From: Caulobacter rhizosphaerae
GTDB lineage: Bacteria; Pseudomonadota; Alphaproteobacteria; Caulobacterales; Caulobacteraceae
Length of the DNA: 64,000 nucleotides
Assembly: GCF_010977555.1 (NCBI RefSeq)
Contig: NZ_CP048815.1
Location: 5,014,501 to 5,078,500 of the forward strand
Reading direction: 5' to 3'
Positions 1-9,400 of this stretch are shown here, one piece after another. The notes beneath the pieces are model-generated. The model saw nothing but the letters and a program-made list of their open reading frames with translations. It searched no databases and was not told where the DNA came from. The first letter of the stretch is position 1, and the number at the start of each line of letters is the position of its first letter. The translations under genes and the position numbers were made by a program.

Positions 1-643
1 AGACGCTGATGCAGTCCAGCGAGCGACAGGCCGGCACCAGGCCCCGCGTGCTCCAGCGGCCCTTGCTGGGCTTGAGGCCGACCAGGTGGTTGAACGCCGC
101 CGGCACCCGGCCCGAGCCGGCCGTGTCGGTGCCGAGCGCGAAGGCGACCAGGCCGGCCGCCACGGCGACGGCCGAGCCGGAGCTCGAGCCGCCGCTGACG
201 AACGCCTGGTTGAACACGCAGCGCGGCGCGCCGTACGGACTGCGAGCGCCCACCAGGCCGGTGGCGAACTGGTCGAGATTGGTCTTGCCGATCAGCACCG
301 CTCCGGCCGCGACCAGCCGTTCGACCACGGTCGCCGAGCGCGCCGGCGTGTAGGCGAAGGCCGGGCAGGCGGCGGTGGTCGGGTAGGCGCCGACGTCGAT
401 ATTGTCCTTCACCGCGAACGGAACGCCGGCCAGGGGCAGGGTCTCGCCGGCGGCGACGCGGGCGTCGACCGCCCGGGCCTGGGCCAGAACCGCTTCGGCC
501 GGCAGGCGCAGGATCCAGACCTGCGGCTGGACTAGGTCGTATTCCCCGATCGCGTCCAGGGCCGCCTGGGCGACCTCGATCGCGCTGGCGCCGGCGTTCA
601 CGGCGGCGGCGATGGCTTCGACGCCCAGGCGCTCGAAACTCAC
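1..643 (-). CDS. atzF: Allophanate hydrolase, N-terminal part (cut by window edge)
   Basis: Amidase-signature enzyme that hydrolyses allophanate to ammonia and CO2, the last step of ATP-dependent urea or guanidine breakdown. The translated minus strand shows the Ser-cisSer-Lys amidase core: Lys about 79 in AVKDNID, the GGSSSGS loop near 151-157, and the nucleophile in DTAGSGRVP near Ser177. The GTG start at 643-641 overlaps the TGA stop of the carboxylase, so the two are translationally coupled. About 214 residues are visible; the family is usually near 600, so the C-terminal part lies outside the window. The identification is secure from motifs plus context. Confidence 0.9.
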   Translation of the reverse strand, partial: MSFERLGVEAIAAAVNAGASAIEVAQAALDAIGEYDLVQPQVWILRLPAEAVLAQARAVDARVAAGETLPLAGVPFAVKDNIDVGAYPTTAACPAFAYTPARSATVVERLVAAGAVLIGKTNLDQFATGLVGARSPYGAPRCVFNQAFVSGGSSSGSAVAVAAGLVAFALGTDTAGSGRVPAAFNHLVGLKPSKGRWSTRGLVPACRSLDCISV

Positions 644-3600
644 GCGGCGGCCTCCAGGTCGGGGGTCACGGCGATGACGGGCGCGCCCGCGGCGATGGCC
701 TGCGAAGGCTGGGCGTAGACCGCGCTGACGACACCGGCCACCGGGGTGGAGACGTCGCACTCGGCTTTCATGGCCTCGATGATCGCGATGACCGCACCCG
801 CCTCGACCCGCTGCCCCGGCTCGACCAGCACCTTCCAGACATTGCCGCCCAGCGGCGCCTCGACCAGATCCGCGCCCGGCGGGACCTGGACGGCTTCCGT
901 CTCCGTCTCGGCGTCGGCCACGCTGGACAGCGCCTCGACCCGCGCGAACTCGCCCCTGGCCTCCCAGTCGGCGCGCTCGGCGTCGAACGCGGCCTGGCGG
1001 TTGGCCTGGAAGGCGGCGATGCCCTCGGCGTTCTCGGCCAGCATCCTGCGGTAGTCCGAGAGGCGGAATGTCTCCTCCTCGATGCGGATCCGGCGGCGGC
1101 CCAGCGGGAAGTCGCGCCGCCATTCGGTCAGCTCCTCGGCGCTGACCGGGAAGAAGCGGATCTGGTCGAAGAAGCGCAGCAGCCAGGGCTTGCCGTCGGT
1201 GAAGGCCTCGGTCTGCCGCCAGGTGTTCCAGACCTGAATCGTCCGGCCGAACAGTTGGTAGCCGCCCGGCCCCTCCATGCCGTAGATGCACATGTAGGCC
1301 CCGCCGATGCCGACGACGTTCGGCGGCGTCCAGGTGCGGGCCGGGTTGTACTTGGTGGTCACCAGGCGGTGGCGCGGGTCGACGGGGGTGGCCACCGGCG
1401 CGCCCAGATAGACGTCGCCCAGGCCCATCACCAGGTAGCGGGCGTCGAACACGATCCGGCGGACGTCCTCGATGCTGTCGAGGCCGTTGGCGCGACGGAT
1501 GAATTCGATGTTGTCCGGGCACCAGGGCGCGTCGTCGCGGACGGCCTGCATGTACTTGTCGATCGTCTGGTAGATCGCGGGATCCTTCCAGCTCAGCGGC
1601 AGGTGGACGACGCGAGAGGGGATCTCGAAGTCGTCCAGCCCGCCCAGCCGGTCCTCGGCGGCGATCAGGATCTCCAGCAGCCGCGCCTGGGTCAGGCGGC
1701 GGCTGTCGTAGTGGACCTGCAGAGAACGGATCCCGGGCGTCAGGTCGATGACGCCGGGCAGCGCCAGGCTTTGCAGGTCGAGCAGCAGGGCGTGGATCCG
1801 CAGACGCAGCTCCAGGTCCAGCACGATCGGGCCATACTCGACCAGCAGGTGCTGGTCGCCCTGGCGGCGATAGGTGACGTGCGGGCGGTGACCGTCGGCG
1901 GGGAGTTCGGCCAGGATGGGGCTGTCCCCCTCCGTCGGCTTCGCCGCCACCTCCCCCAGGGGGGGAGGATCTATGGCGCCCAGATGCTCCCCCTCTGGGG
2001 GAGCTGTCGCGGAGCGACTGAGGGGGCTCACCGCGCCGAGCAAAGCTTCCTGTTTGGAAAGAGCGGAAGCCGCCGCCGCGTCGTCCACGACCGCGAAGCG
2101 GACGGTGTCGCCCGGCGCCAACTGGCCGGCCTTCCAGAGGTCGGCCTGGATGATCACGAACGGACAGACAAAGCCGCCCAGCGACGGACCGTCCGGACCC
2201 AGGATGATCGGCATGTCGCCGGTGAAGTCGACCGCCCCGATGGCGTAGGCGTTGTCGTGGATGTTCGAGGGATGCAGCCCGGCCTCGCCGCCGTCGCGCC
2301 GCGCCCATTCGGGCTTGGGCCCCACCAGGCGCACGCCAGTGCGGTTGGAGTTGTAGTGAACCTTCCAGTCCGTGCCGCCGATCATGGCGACGTCGGCCGG
2401 CGTGAAGAAGTCGGGGGCGCCGTGGGGGCCGGGCAGGACGCGGATCGTCCAGGCCTTGTCCAGGACGGGACGCAGGGTAGACGGCAGGGGCGAGGTCGGG
2501 GACAGGCACATGTGCCTGTCCCCATCAGTCAACCGCAGCGCGTCGCCAGCCGTCAGGTTCCGACCGGCATGGCCGCCGAAACCGCCCAGGGTGAAGGTCG
2601 AGCGGCTGCCCAGATAGGCCGGTACGTCCAGCCCGCCCTGGAACAGCAGATAGCCGCGCAAGCCCGCCTCCAGCGCCCGGCCGATCTTCAGCACCTGGCC
2701 GGGCTGGACGGTGAGCGGCGCGTAGAGCTCGACCGGCGCCCCGTCCAGACGAGCATCGAACCGCGCGCCGGTCAGGCAGACGACGGCGGCGCGGTTGAAC
2801 TTCAGGGTCGGGCCGAGGGCGGTGATCTCCAGGCCGGCGGCGTCCGCGCCATTGCCCAGCAGGCGATTGCCCAGCCGGAACGACAGGGCGTCCATCGGTC
2901 CCGAGGGCGGCACGCCGACGTCCCAGTAGCCCTGGCGGCCCGGCCAGTCCTGAACGGTGGTGGCGGGCCCGCCGCTCAGCACCTGGACGGTGTCGGGCGT
3001 CCAGGCCACGGTCTCCAGGGCGCGGGTCGAGACCTCGCCGCTGACGAACGGCGCGCTGCGGACCACGGCGCGCAGCCAGTCCAGATTCGTCTCAATGCCC
3101 GAAAGGCGAGTGTCGTCCAGCGCCTGCTGCAGCGCCGCCACCGCCGCCACGCGGTCCGGAGCGGTGACGATCAGCTTGGCCAGCATCGGGTCGTAGAAGG
3201 CGCTGACCTCGGTCCCGTCGACCACCCAGCCGTCGGCCCGGACGCCGCCCGGGAACACGACCTCGGTCAGGACGCCCGAGCTGGGTCGATAGTCCTGCGC
3301 CGGATCCTCGGCATAGAGCCGCACCTGGATCGACGCGCCTCGGGGTTCGGGCGGCGGGGCGTCGAGAAAGGCGAAGTCGCCGGCCGCGCCGCGCACCATC
3401 CACTCGACCAGGTCCACGCCTGTGACCTGCTCGGTCACCCCGTGCTCGACCTGCAGGCGGGTATTGACCTCCAGGAAGAAGAAGTCGTCGCGATCGGCGT
3501 CGTACAGGAACTCGACCGTGCCGGCGGACTTGTAGTTCGCCGCCGAGGCCAGGCGCACGGCGGCGTCCAGCAGGGCCGCGCGGGTGGCGGCCGGCAGGCC

Positions 3601-4332
3601 GGGGGCGGGGGTCTCCTCGACGACCTTCTGGTTGCGCCGCTGCAGCGAGCAGTCGCGCTCGCCCAGGGCCACGACCTTTCCGGCGCCGTCGCCGAACACC
3701 TGCACCTCGACATGGCGCGCCTTGCGGACATAGCGCTCCAGGAAGACGCCGCCGTCGCTGAAATTGCCGGTGGCCAGGCGCTGGACGGCGGCGAAGGCCT
3801 CCTCGACCGCCTCCGCGCTCTCGCAGACGCGCATGCCGATGCCCCCTCCCCCGGCCGTGGCCTTGAGGATCACGGGGAAGCCGATCCGCTCCGCCGCCTC
3901 GCGCGCGGCCTGGGGATCGACCAGCAGGTCGGTGCCCGGCGCCAGCGGCACGCCGTGGGCCTGGGCAAGGTCCCGCGCCGTGTGCTTCAGGCCGAAGGCG
4001 CGGATGTTGTCGGGCGTGGGACCGACGAAGGCGATCCCGGCGTCCTCGCACGCCTGGGCGAACGCGGCGTTCTCGCTGAGGAAGCCGTAGCCCGGGTGGA
4101 TGGCCTGGGCGCCCGTGGCCTTGGCCGCCGCCAGCACCAGGTCGGCGCGCAGATAGCTCTCGGCGGCCGGGGCCGGGCCCAGGCGCACGGCCTCGTCGGC
4201 CAGGGAGACGTGCAGCGAGCCGGCGTCGGCGTCGCTGAATACGGCCACCGACTTCACGCCCATGGCCTTCAGGGTGCGGATGATGCGGCAGGCTATGGCG
4301 CCGCGATTGGCGATCAGGACCTTGTCGAACAT
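640..4332 (-). CDS. uca: Urea carboxylase / guanidine carboxylase, biotin-dependent
   Basis: 1230-residue multidomain enzyme that carboxylates urea or guanidine using ATP and bicarbonate. Domains in order: biotin carboxylase (about 1-445, ATP-grasp loop [11 protein letters not shown]), KipA/AHS2-type carboxyltransferase half (about 455-765), KipI/AHS1-type half (about 820-1030), and a C-terminal biotinyl domain with the EAMKAE site, biotinylated Lys about 1189. It starts 9 bases after the upstream DUF1989 gene stops and overlaps the allophanate hydrolase start. Two genomic palindromes lie in frame within it, one in the AHS2 domain (around residues 604-612) and one in the AHS2-AHS1 linker (around 767-804); neither creates a stop. 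With two DUF1989 partners the substrate is more likely guanidine than urea, but this is inference. Confidence 0.92.
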   Translation of the reverse strand: MFDKVLIANRGAIACRIIRTLKAMGVKSVAVFSDADAGSLHVSLADEAVRLGPAPAAESYLRADLVLAAAKATGAQAIHPGYGFLSENAAFAQACEDAGIAFVGPTPDNIRAFGLKHTARDLAQAHGVPLAPGTDLLVDPQAAREAAERIGFPVILKATAGGGGIGMRVCESAEAVEEAFAAVQRLATGNFSDGGVFLERYVRKARHVEVQVFGDGAGKVVALGERDCSLQRRNQKVVEETPAPGLPAATRAALLDAAVRLASAANYKSAGTVEFLYDADRDDFFFLEVNTRLQVEHGVTEQVTGVDLVEWMVRGAAGDFAFLDAPPPEPRGASIQVRLYAEDPAQDYRPSSGVLTEVVFPGGVRADGWVVDGTEVSAFYDPMLAKLIVTAPDRVAAVAALQQALDDTRLSGIETNLDWLRAVVRSAPFVSGEVSTRALETVAWTPDTVQVLSGGPATTVQDWPGRQGYWDVGVPPSGPMDALSFRLGNRLLGNGADAAGLEITALGPTLKFNRAAVVCLTGARFDARLDGAPVELYAPLTVQPGQVLKIGRALEAGLRGYLLFQGGLDVPAYLGSRSTFTLGGFGGHAGRNLTAGDALRLTDGDRHMCLSPTSPLPSTLRPVLDKAWTIRVLPGPHGAPDFFTPADVAMIGGTDWKVHYNSNRTGVRLVGPKPEWARRDGGEAGLHPSNIHDNAYAIGAVDFTGDMPIILGPDGPSLGGFVCPFVIIQADLWKAGQLAPGDTVRFAVVDDAAAASALSKQEALLGAVSPLSRSATAPPEGEHLGAIDPPPLGEVAAKPTEGDSPILAELPADGHRPHVTYRRQGDQHLLVEYGPIVLDLELRLRIHALLLDLQSLALPGVIDLTPGIRSLQVHYDSRRLTQARLLEILIAAEDRLGGLDDFEIPSRVVHLPLSWKDPAIYQTIDKYMQAVRDDAPWCPDNIEFIRRANGLDSIEDVRRIVFDARYLVMGLGDVYLGAPVATPVDPRHRLVTTKYNPARTWTPPNVVGIGGAYMCIYGMEGPGGYQLFGRTIQVWNTWRQTEAFTDGKPWLLRFFDQIRFFPVSAEELTEWRRDFPLGRRRIRIEEETFRLSDYRRMLAENAEGIAAFQANRQAAFDAERADWEARGEFARVEALSSVADAETETEAVQVPPGADLVEAPLGGNVWKVLVEPGQRVEAGAVIAIIEAMKAECDVSTPVAGVVSAVYAQPSQAIAAGAPVIAVTPDLEAAA
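1922..2032. repeat. CTCCCCC-type inverted repeat inside the carboxylase gene
   Basis: Two facing copies of a GC-rich palindromic unit, CTCCCCC...GGGGGAG, each followed by a short second stem, lie within the coding region. The same unit type appears as an intergenic repeat at 43,432-43,542. Here it encodes roughly 39 residues, rich in Pro, Glu, Ala and Ser, in the linker between the two carboxyltransferase-like domains and keeps the frame open. Confidence 0.8.
2498..2523. repeat. Perfect 26-bp palindrome inside the carboxylase gene
   Basis: GGGGACAGGCACA followed by its exact reverse complement, then GACCTC on the minus strand. The copy at 19,881-19,912 has the same palindrome with one paired base change and the same GACCTC flank. 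Here it is read through as about nine residues (GDRHMCLSP) in a loop of the AHS2 domain. Confidence 0.85.
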
Positions 4333-4341
4333 GGCGCGGTC

Positions 4342-4968
4342 CTACTGGGCGATGATCATGCGCACCGGCGTCGGATTGAAGCCGTTGCAGGGATTGTTGA
4401 TCTGCGGGCAGTTGGAGACCACCACCACCACGTCCATCTCGGCGCGCAGGTCGACATAGAGGCCGGGCGCGGAGATCCCGTCGACAATGCCCAGGGCCCC
4501 GTCGACCTCGACGGGGACGTTCATGAACCAGTTGACGTTGCTGACCATGTCGCGCTTGCCGCGGCCCTGGCCGGCGTTGGCGACCAGGAAGTTCTCGACG
4601 CAAGCGTGCTGGGCCTTGGTGTGGTGGCCGTAGCGCAGGGTGTTGCTCTCGCACGAGCAGGCCCCGCCGATGGTGTCGTGATAGGCCACGGCCGTCGCCG
4701 TCACCGTCATCATCGGCGCCCCCTCGTTGGACAGCAGCACCGAACCCTCGCGCAGGAAGATGTTGTTCTGGGCGGCGATGGTGTCCTGGGCGCTGTAGCG
4801 CTCGGCGTCGTCGGCGGCGCTGTAGGCCAGGAAGTCGACGGCCTGGTTGCCCTCCAGGTCGACGATGCGCAGCGTCTGGCCCGCCTTGACCGTATGCAGC
4901 CAGGGGGCGCGGGCGGGAACCACCTCGTCATGGACGATGTCGTTCAAGGCGGGGGGATCGAACGCCAT
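4342..4968 (-). CDS. DUF1989 urea carboxylase-associated protein; likely carboxyguanidine deiminase subunit
   Basis: 208-residue DUF1989 (urea carboxylase-associated) protein. Conserved features include GNQAVDFLAY near the N terminus, GACSCESN and QHACVENF with cysteines that may bind metal or substrate, and a closing VVSNCPQINNPCNGFNPTPVR. DUF1989 pairs encoded with this carboxylase have been shown in other bacteria to be carboxyguanidine deiminases (CgdA/CgdB), converting carboxyguanidine to allophanate. The ATG at 4968 was chosen because GAGGA sits about 8 bases upstream; it lies 11 bases after the preceding DUF1989 gene. Which of the two paralogues is CgdA cannot be told here. Confidence 0.85.
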   Translation of the reverse strand: MAFDPPALNDIVHDEVVPARAPWLHTVKAGQTLRIVDLEGNQAVDFLAYSAADDAERYSAQDTIAAQNNIFLREGSVLLSNEGAPMMTVTATAVAYHDTIGGACSCESNTLRYGHHTKAQHACVENFLVANAGQGRGKRDMVSNVNWFMNVPVEVDGALGIVDGISAPGLYVDLRAEMDVVVVVSNCPQINNPCNGFNPTPVRMIIAQ

Positions 4969-4979
4969 TGCCAGGGTCC

Positions 4980-5804
4980 TCAGCGCGAAAAGTAATCTTC
5001 GACGTTCAGGAAGGCGCGGAGGCCTTCGGGCGTCGCGTTGCGGATCGGGTCGTCCTGCGGCGTGACCGCCCCACGCCAGGCGGTGGCGCGCAGCGGGGTG
5101 ACGGCGTAGTCCGGGCGGGGGTCCAGCACGTGCGGGCAGTTGGCCAGGACCACGATCAGGTCCATCTCGGCGCGCAGGGTCACGAACCGGCCGGGCGCGT
5201 AGGGGCCGACGTCGATCACCGTCTCGCCGCCCTGGCCAATGCGGACCGCCTTGAACAGGTTGAGGCAGGGGTGGATGTCCTTGCGACCCAGGCCGAACTT
5301 GGCGACGCCCAGCGAGAAGCGGTCGCGGGCGTTGGGATGGGCGCCATGATTGAAGCCGTCGCCATACTTGCGGGCGTTGCTGGCCTGGTTTGAGGCGCCG
5401 CAGAAGGCGTCGTGCGTGCCGGCCTCGTCCTCGACGAGGCTGGCCAGCACCCGGCCCATGTCGGACAGCAGCAGGCGGCCCGGGCCGAGATAGCCGTTCC
5501 ACTGCACCTTCAGGGTGTCGGCGATGTTCAGGCGCTCGATCGGGCGCTCGGCGTTGAAAATCAGCAGCGAGACGGACGCGTCGCCGGCCAGGTCGGTCAG
5601 ACGCAGGCGCGAGCCTCGGGCGATCTGGCGGCTGGCGTAGCCTCCGGGCGCGATGATCTCGTCCCAGACGACATCGCCGGCCAGGACGCCCGGCGGCAGG
5701 TCGACGGCGGCGCGGGCCGGGACGGTGGGCATGGCCTCGACGCGGGTTCCCGCCTGGGCGCGGGCGTGAGCCTGGGCGGCGTAGGGCGTCGCGGTGTCGC
5801 TCAC
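4980..5804 (-). CDS. DUF1989 urea carboxylase-associated protein, second paralogue
   Basis: 274-residue DUF1989 protein, longer than its neighbour at both ends. It shares the family pattern: GDASVSLLIFNA, HDAFCGASN, HPCLNLFKAV, LRAEMDLIVVLANCPHVLDP. The ATG overlaps the stop of the NikR-like gene (ATGA), so expression is probably coupled to the regulator. The two DUF1989 proteins are expected to form a heteromeric deiminase acting between the carboxylase and allophanate hydrolase. The family is certain; the substrate is inferred from published carboxyguanidine deiminase work and the operon. Confidence 0.85.
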   Translation of the reverse strand: MSDTATPYAAQAHARAQAGTRVEAMPTVPARAAVDLPPGVLAGDVVWDEIIAPGGYASRQIARGSRLRLTDLAGDASVSLLIFNAERPIERLNIADTLKVQWNGYLGPGRLLLSDMGRVLASLVEDEAGTHDAFCGASNQASNARKYGDGFNHGAHPNARDRFSLGVAKFGLGRKDIHPCLNLFKAVRIGQGGETVIDVGPYAPGRFVTLRAEMDLIVVLANCPHVLDPRPDYAVTPLRATAWRGAVTPQDDPIRNATPEGLRAFLNVEDYFSR

Positions 5805-6277
5805 GGGGCCTCTCCGTCGGGCTCGTCGCCGTGGAAGTGCAGCGGCGGCAGCAGGGCGGTGGTGGTGACAAGCTTGATCTGTTGGACGCCGCGCACCTTG
5901 CGGAGGTCGTCACACAGGTTCTGCAGGCGCTCGGACGGGCCTTGGACCAGCAGGACCTCCATGGCCTGGTCGTCTTCCAGGAAGACGTTCTGAGCCGAGA
6001 TCACTTCCTTCACGTAGCCCAACTGGGCCTGGGCCAGGGCGTGACGCACCCGGCCGCTCTCGGCGCGATAGATCAGGGTGATGGTGCCGGCCAGCACCGC
6101 GTCGGGGCGTTCGCCGCTGTGCTCGGCCAGTTCATGGCGGATCAGTTCGGCGATCATCTGCGAGCGGCTGGGCAGGCCGCGCTCGGCCACCATGGCGTCG
6201 AGCTGGGCCATCAGGTCGGCCGGCAGGCTGATGCTCAGCCGCGCCAGGGTGGAAGAGGGCGTGTCCATGTCGGGCAT
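5801..6277 (-). CDS. NikR-like ribbon-helix-helix regulator lacking nickel ligands
   Basis: 158 residues. An N-terminal ribbon-helix-helix (about 11-50: LARLSISLPADLMAQLD, then SRSQMIAELIRHEL) is followed by an ACT-like C-terminal domain of NikR type. Aligned by eye to E. coli NikR, the nickel ligands His76, His87, His89 and Cys95 fall on Leu, Asn, Phe and Ala. The ligand is therefore probably not nickel; a small nitrogen compound is a reasonable guess. An HFH motif near the C terminus could bind something else. First gene of the operon, overlapping the next by ATGA. An inverted repeat 9-37 bases upstream suggests autoregulation. The start could instead be Met4 (6268). Confidence 0.82.
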   Translation of the reverse strand: MPDMDTPSSTLARLSISLPADLMAQLDAMVAERGLPSRSQMIAELIRHELAEHSGERPDAVLAGTITLIYRAESGRVRHALAQAQLGYVKEVISAQNVFLEDDQAMEVLLVQGPSERLQNLCDDLRKVRGVQQIKLVTTTALLPPLHFHGDEPDGEAP

Positions 6278-6286
6278 CCATCGGCG

Positions 6287-6314
6287 ATATTACGAAGGAT
6301 GCAATATGTAATAC
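6287..6314. promoter_or_regulatory. Predicted operator of the NikR-like regulator
   Basis: ATATTAC, a 14-base spacer, then GTAATAC: 28 bp overall with six of seven bases paired between the half-sites. E. coli NikR also recognises a 28-bp inverted repeat (6-16-6). It sits just upstream of the regulator's start, where it would cover the operon promoter. Confidence 0.65.
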
Positions 6315-6427
6315 TGAACGCGCCATGAGGCGGCCCCCGGGCGCCCGGGTTTTGAGCGACGAGCGCATGATCCTTACGCAGTGAACTCCAGTCCCGCTCC
6401 ACCTCACGGTGCGATTGGTCGTCGGCC

Positions 6428-6460
6428 GAAAAAAGAGGCCGGTCCACGAATGGACCGGCC
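6428..6460 (-). terminator. Intrinsic terminator of the TonB receptor gene
   Basis: On the minus strand, a perfect 10-bp stem GGCCGGTCCA with a 4-base loop is followed by TCTTTTTTC, 28 bases after the receptor stop codon. It separates the receptor transcript from the nitrogen operon. Confidence 0.85.
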
Positions 6461-6488
6461 CTCAGGCGCTTCACGAGGAGAGTGAAGA

Positions 6489-9400
6489 TCAGAAGGTCGC
6501 GCGCGCCGTCAGGGTGTAGGTGCGACCGTCATAGTCGACCCAGCGCGAGACCCGATGGTCGTTCTCGTATTCGAACCGCTTGGCGTTGGTCAGGTTGTAG
6601 GCGTCCAGCGACAGGGTGAAATTGTCGGTCACATTGTAGGAGGCCGACAGGTCCAGCTGGCCGCGCGGCTTCACCGAGCGGGCGCCGCCGGTGTAGGTGC
6701 CGTTGGCGTTCAGCGGGTAGTCCGAGCGGTAGTTGTAGACCATGCGCACGCCGTACTTCGGCGTCTCGTAGTAGCCGATCACGTTGACATTGTGCTTGGA
6801 GATGCCCGGGAAAGGCGCGATCGCCGGGCTCTTGGACATGGTGTAGGCGTAGTTGAAGCTGCCGCCGAGGTTCGCCAGGAAGCCCGGCAGGAAGTCGAGG
6901 TTCTGCTGGATGTTGAACTCGACGCCCTCGACGGTGGTCTTCTTGTCGAGGTTGTAGGCGCCGCTAGCGTTGACGTGCACCTGCTTGCTGGCGCTGGAGA
7001 GGCTGGTGGCGTTGCAGTAGGTGCCGTCCCACGACAGGGCGCCGAAGCCCCAGGTCGAGCCGTCGGCCGGGCACAGCAGGGCCGGATCCGAGGTCGAGGC
7101 GATGCGGCCGGTGATGTTCTTGCGGAAATAGGCCAGCGAGATCAGGCCGTTGGGGCGGTTGTACCACTCCAGCGACAGGTCGAAGGACTCGGCCAGATAG
7201 GGCCGAAGCTTGTTGTTGCCGATCGCCACCGAGACGTCATAGACGTTGACCGAGCCCGAGCTGAGGCTGTTGTTGAGGATCTGGGCCGGGTTGACCTTGG
7301 TCGAGGGCGAGTACTGGCGCGGGTGCGGACGCACATAGGTCTTGTAATAGGCGCCGCGCAGGATCAGGTCGTCGGTGACGTCGGCCACGAAGATCGCCGA
7401 CGGCAGGAAGTAGTGGTACTTGTTCTTGTATTCATCGGTCTTGAAGTCGTTCGGCGAACCGATCGAGTCCGTGGGCGGGGTGACGCGGTCCAGCGTCGTG
7501 ATGGTGTTGTCGGTGTCTTCGTAGCGTCCGCCGAAGTTGCCGCGCACGCCGTGGCCGAAGATCTGGGTGTCGTACTTGGCCTGGACGTAGAACTGATTGA
7601 TATCGTTCTCGTTGGTGAAGTTCTTGTCGTAATAGCTGCTGTCGGCGTACTGAATGTTGAAGCCCTGGGTCGACAGGCCGCCGCTCTGATAGGGCGTGAC
7701 CGGACGGACGGCGTCCAGGAAGTCGTGGACGTTCAGGACCTGCCAGTTGTGGCTGTAGCCGTCGACCGAGCCGCCCATGAAGTCCTTCACGAACGGGGCG
7801 GTGATCATCATGCTTGAGGTGATCTTGCTCAGTTGGGCGCCGTAGGCATAGACCCGGTAGCCGGTCGACACGTACTTTTCGCGCTCGAGACGCACGCCGG
7901 CCTGCACGCTCTTGATCGGGCCGAGCGAGACGAAGCGCTCGACGTCCAGCGCCACGCTGTTGAGCTCGTTCTTGGCGAAGCTCTCGGTGCCTTGGATCTG
8001 GATCTGGTTGGTCGAATTGGCGGATGTGCCGTTGTTGTAGAACGAGGTGGGATCGTTGGCGCCGCCCCAGGTCCAGGTCTGGCCGCTCGCGATCGCGTTC
8101 TGCGGCGTGGGCGACGTCGTGTATTGGAAGCCGCCAATGTCGTCCAAACCGGTGGTGATCGAGCCGGAGACGCCGTTGCCGCCGGGGCGGGTATAGTTGT
8201 TGACGTCGACCTCGGTCTCGACCGAGGCGTTGGAGCCCGACGACAGGGTCAGCGCCCCGGCGAAGCGCCAGTCTTCGTTGCTCCAGTCGACATTGCCGAT
8301 CACCCCGTCCGACTTCTGGCGCTGCGAATAGAGGCGCGTTGAGGACAGGGCGTTGATATTGTTGAACGTATAGCTCTCGTACAGGTAGCGGCCGTCATTG
8401 GTCTGGATCGGCGTGCCGGTCGGGGTGATCACCGTGCCCGCGCCGGGGGTCGAGGACGGCGCCACGTAGTTGATCATGAAATACTGGGTGGTGTCGGGCA
8501 GGTTGCGATCGGTCTTGAAACCGATCAGGCCGATCTTGGTGTTGTCGTTCGGCTTCCATTCGAACCCGGCCGAACCCGACCAGACCTTACCGACGTTCAT
8601 GCGGGTGTATTGGCGGATGGCCGAGTTGGCCCAGACGCCGTTCGTGCCCTTCGAGCCGGTGTTGCTGGTGACATAGGGCGACGCATTCGCCTGCGACAGG
8701 CCCAGGGCCTGGCCGAGCGAGCGGCAGTACGAGGTGGCGCTCAGGGCGCAGGCGGTCGGTGAGAAGTACTGGCCATAGGCGGCGTTGAACTGGGTGGGCG
8801 CCAGGCCCGTCATCGCCGAGGTCAGATAGTCGTAATTGTTCAGCCGGATCGTGTCGCGGCGGAAGTTTTCCTTTTTGTAGGCGATGGTCCCGAACACCGC
8901 GAGGTCGTCCGTCAGGTGCTTGTTGTAACCCAGGGTCGCGGCCGGGGCGTTCAGGTCGCCCAGGGTGTTGTGCTCGTAGGACAGCTTGGCGAAACCGCCA
9001 TCCTTGCGCGACAGGGCCGGCGCGATCTGCAGGTCGACATTGCCCGAAAGGCCGCCGGACACGGTGTTGGCCATCGGCGACTTCTGGATCACGAAGGCCG
9101 AGAAGATGTCGGAGTTGAACGCGCCCAGCGGCGAGCCCTGGTTGTCGCGCAACAGGGCGGGGCCGGCGAACGACTGGCCGTTCAGGGTGTTGCGGGCGTA
9201 TTCGCCCGGCATGCCGCGCAGGTTGATAGTGGCGTCGCGGCCCTCGGCCTCGCGGTTGATCTGGACGCCCGGAATGCGCTGCAGGGCCTCGCCGACGTTC
9301 AGGTCCGGGAAGCGGCCCAGGCCGTCCGACGAGATGCCGTCGGTGATTTCGATGGCGTTCTTCTTGGCGCGAACGGCGTTGGCGTAGCTCTGCTTGAAGC

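Noticed and set aside
1255..4995. A 1246-codon open frame on the plus strand opposite the carboxylase
   Set aside because: High-GC shadow of the real minus-strand genes; it matches no family, while the opposite strand shows complete domain motifs.
6278..6430. A guanidine riboswitch before the operon
   Set aside because: The region was read on the minus strand for the conserved ykkC-type and mini-ykkC loops and none was found; the protein operator explains regulation better.
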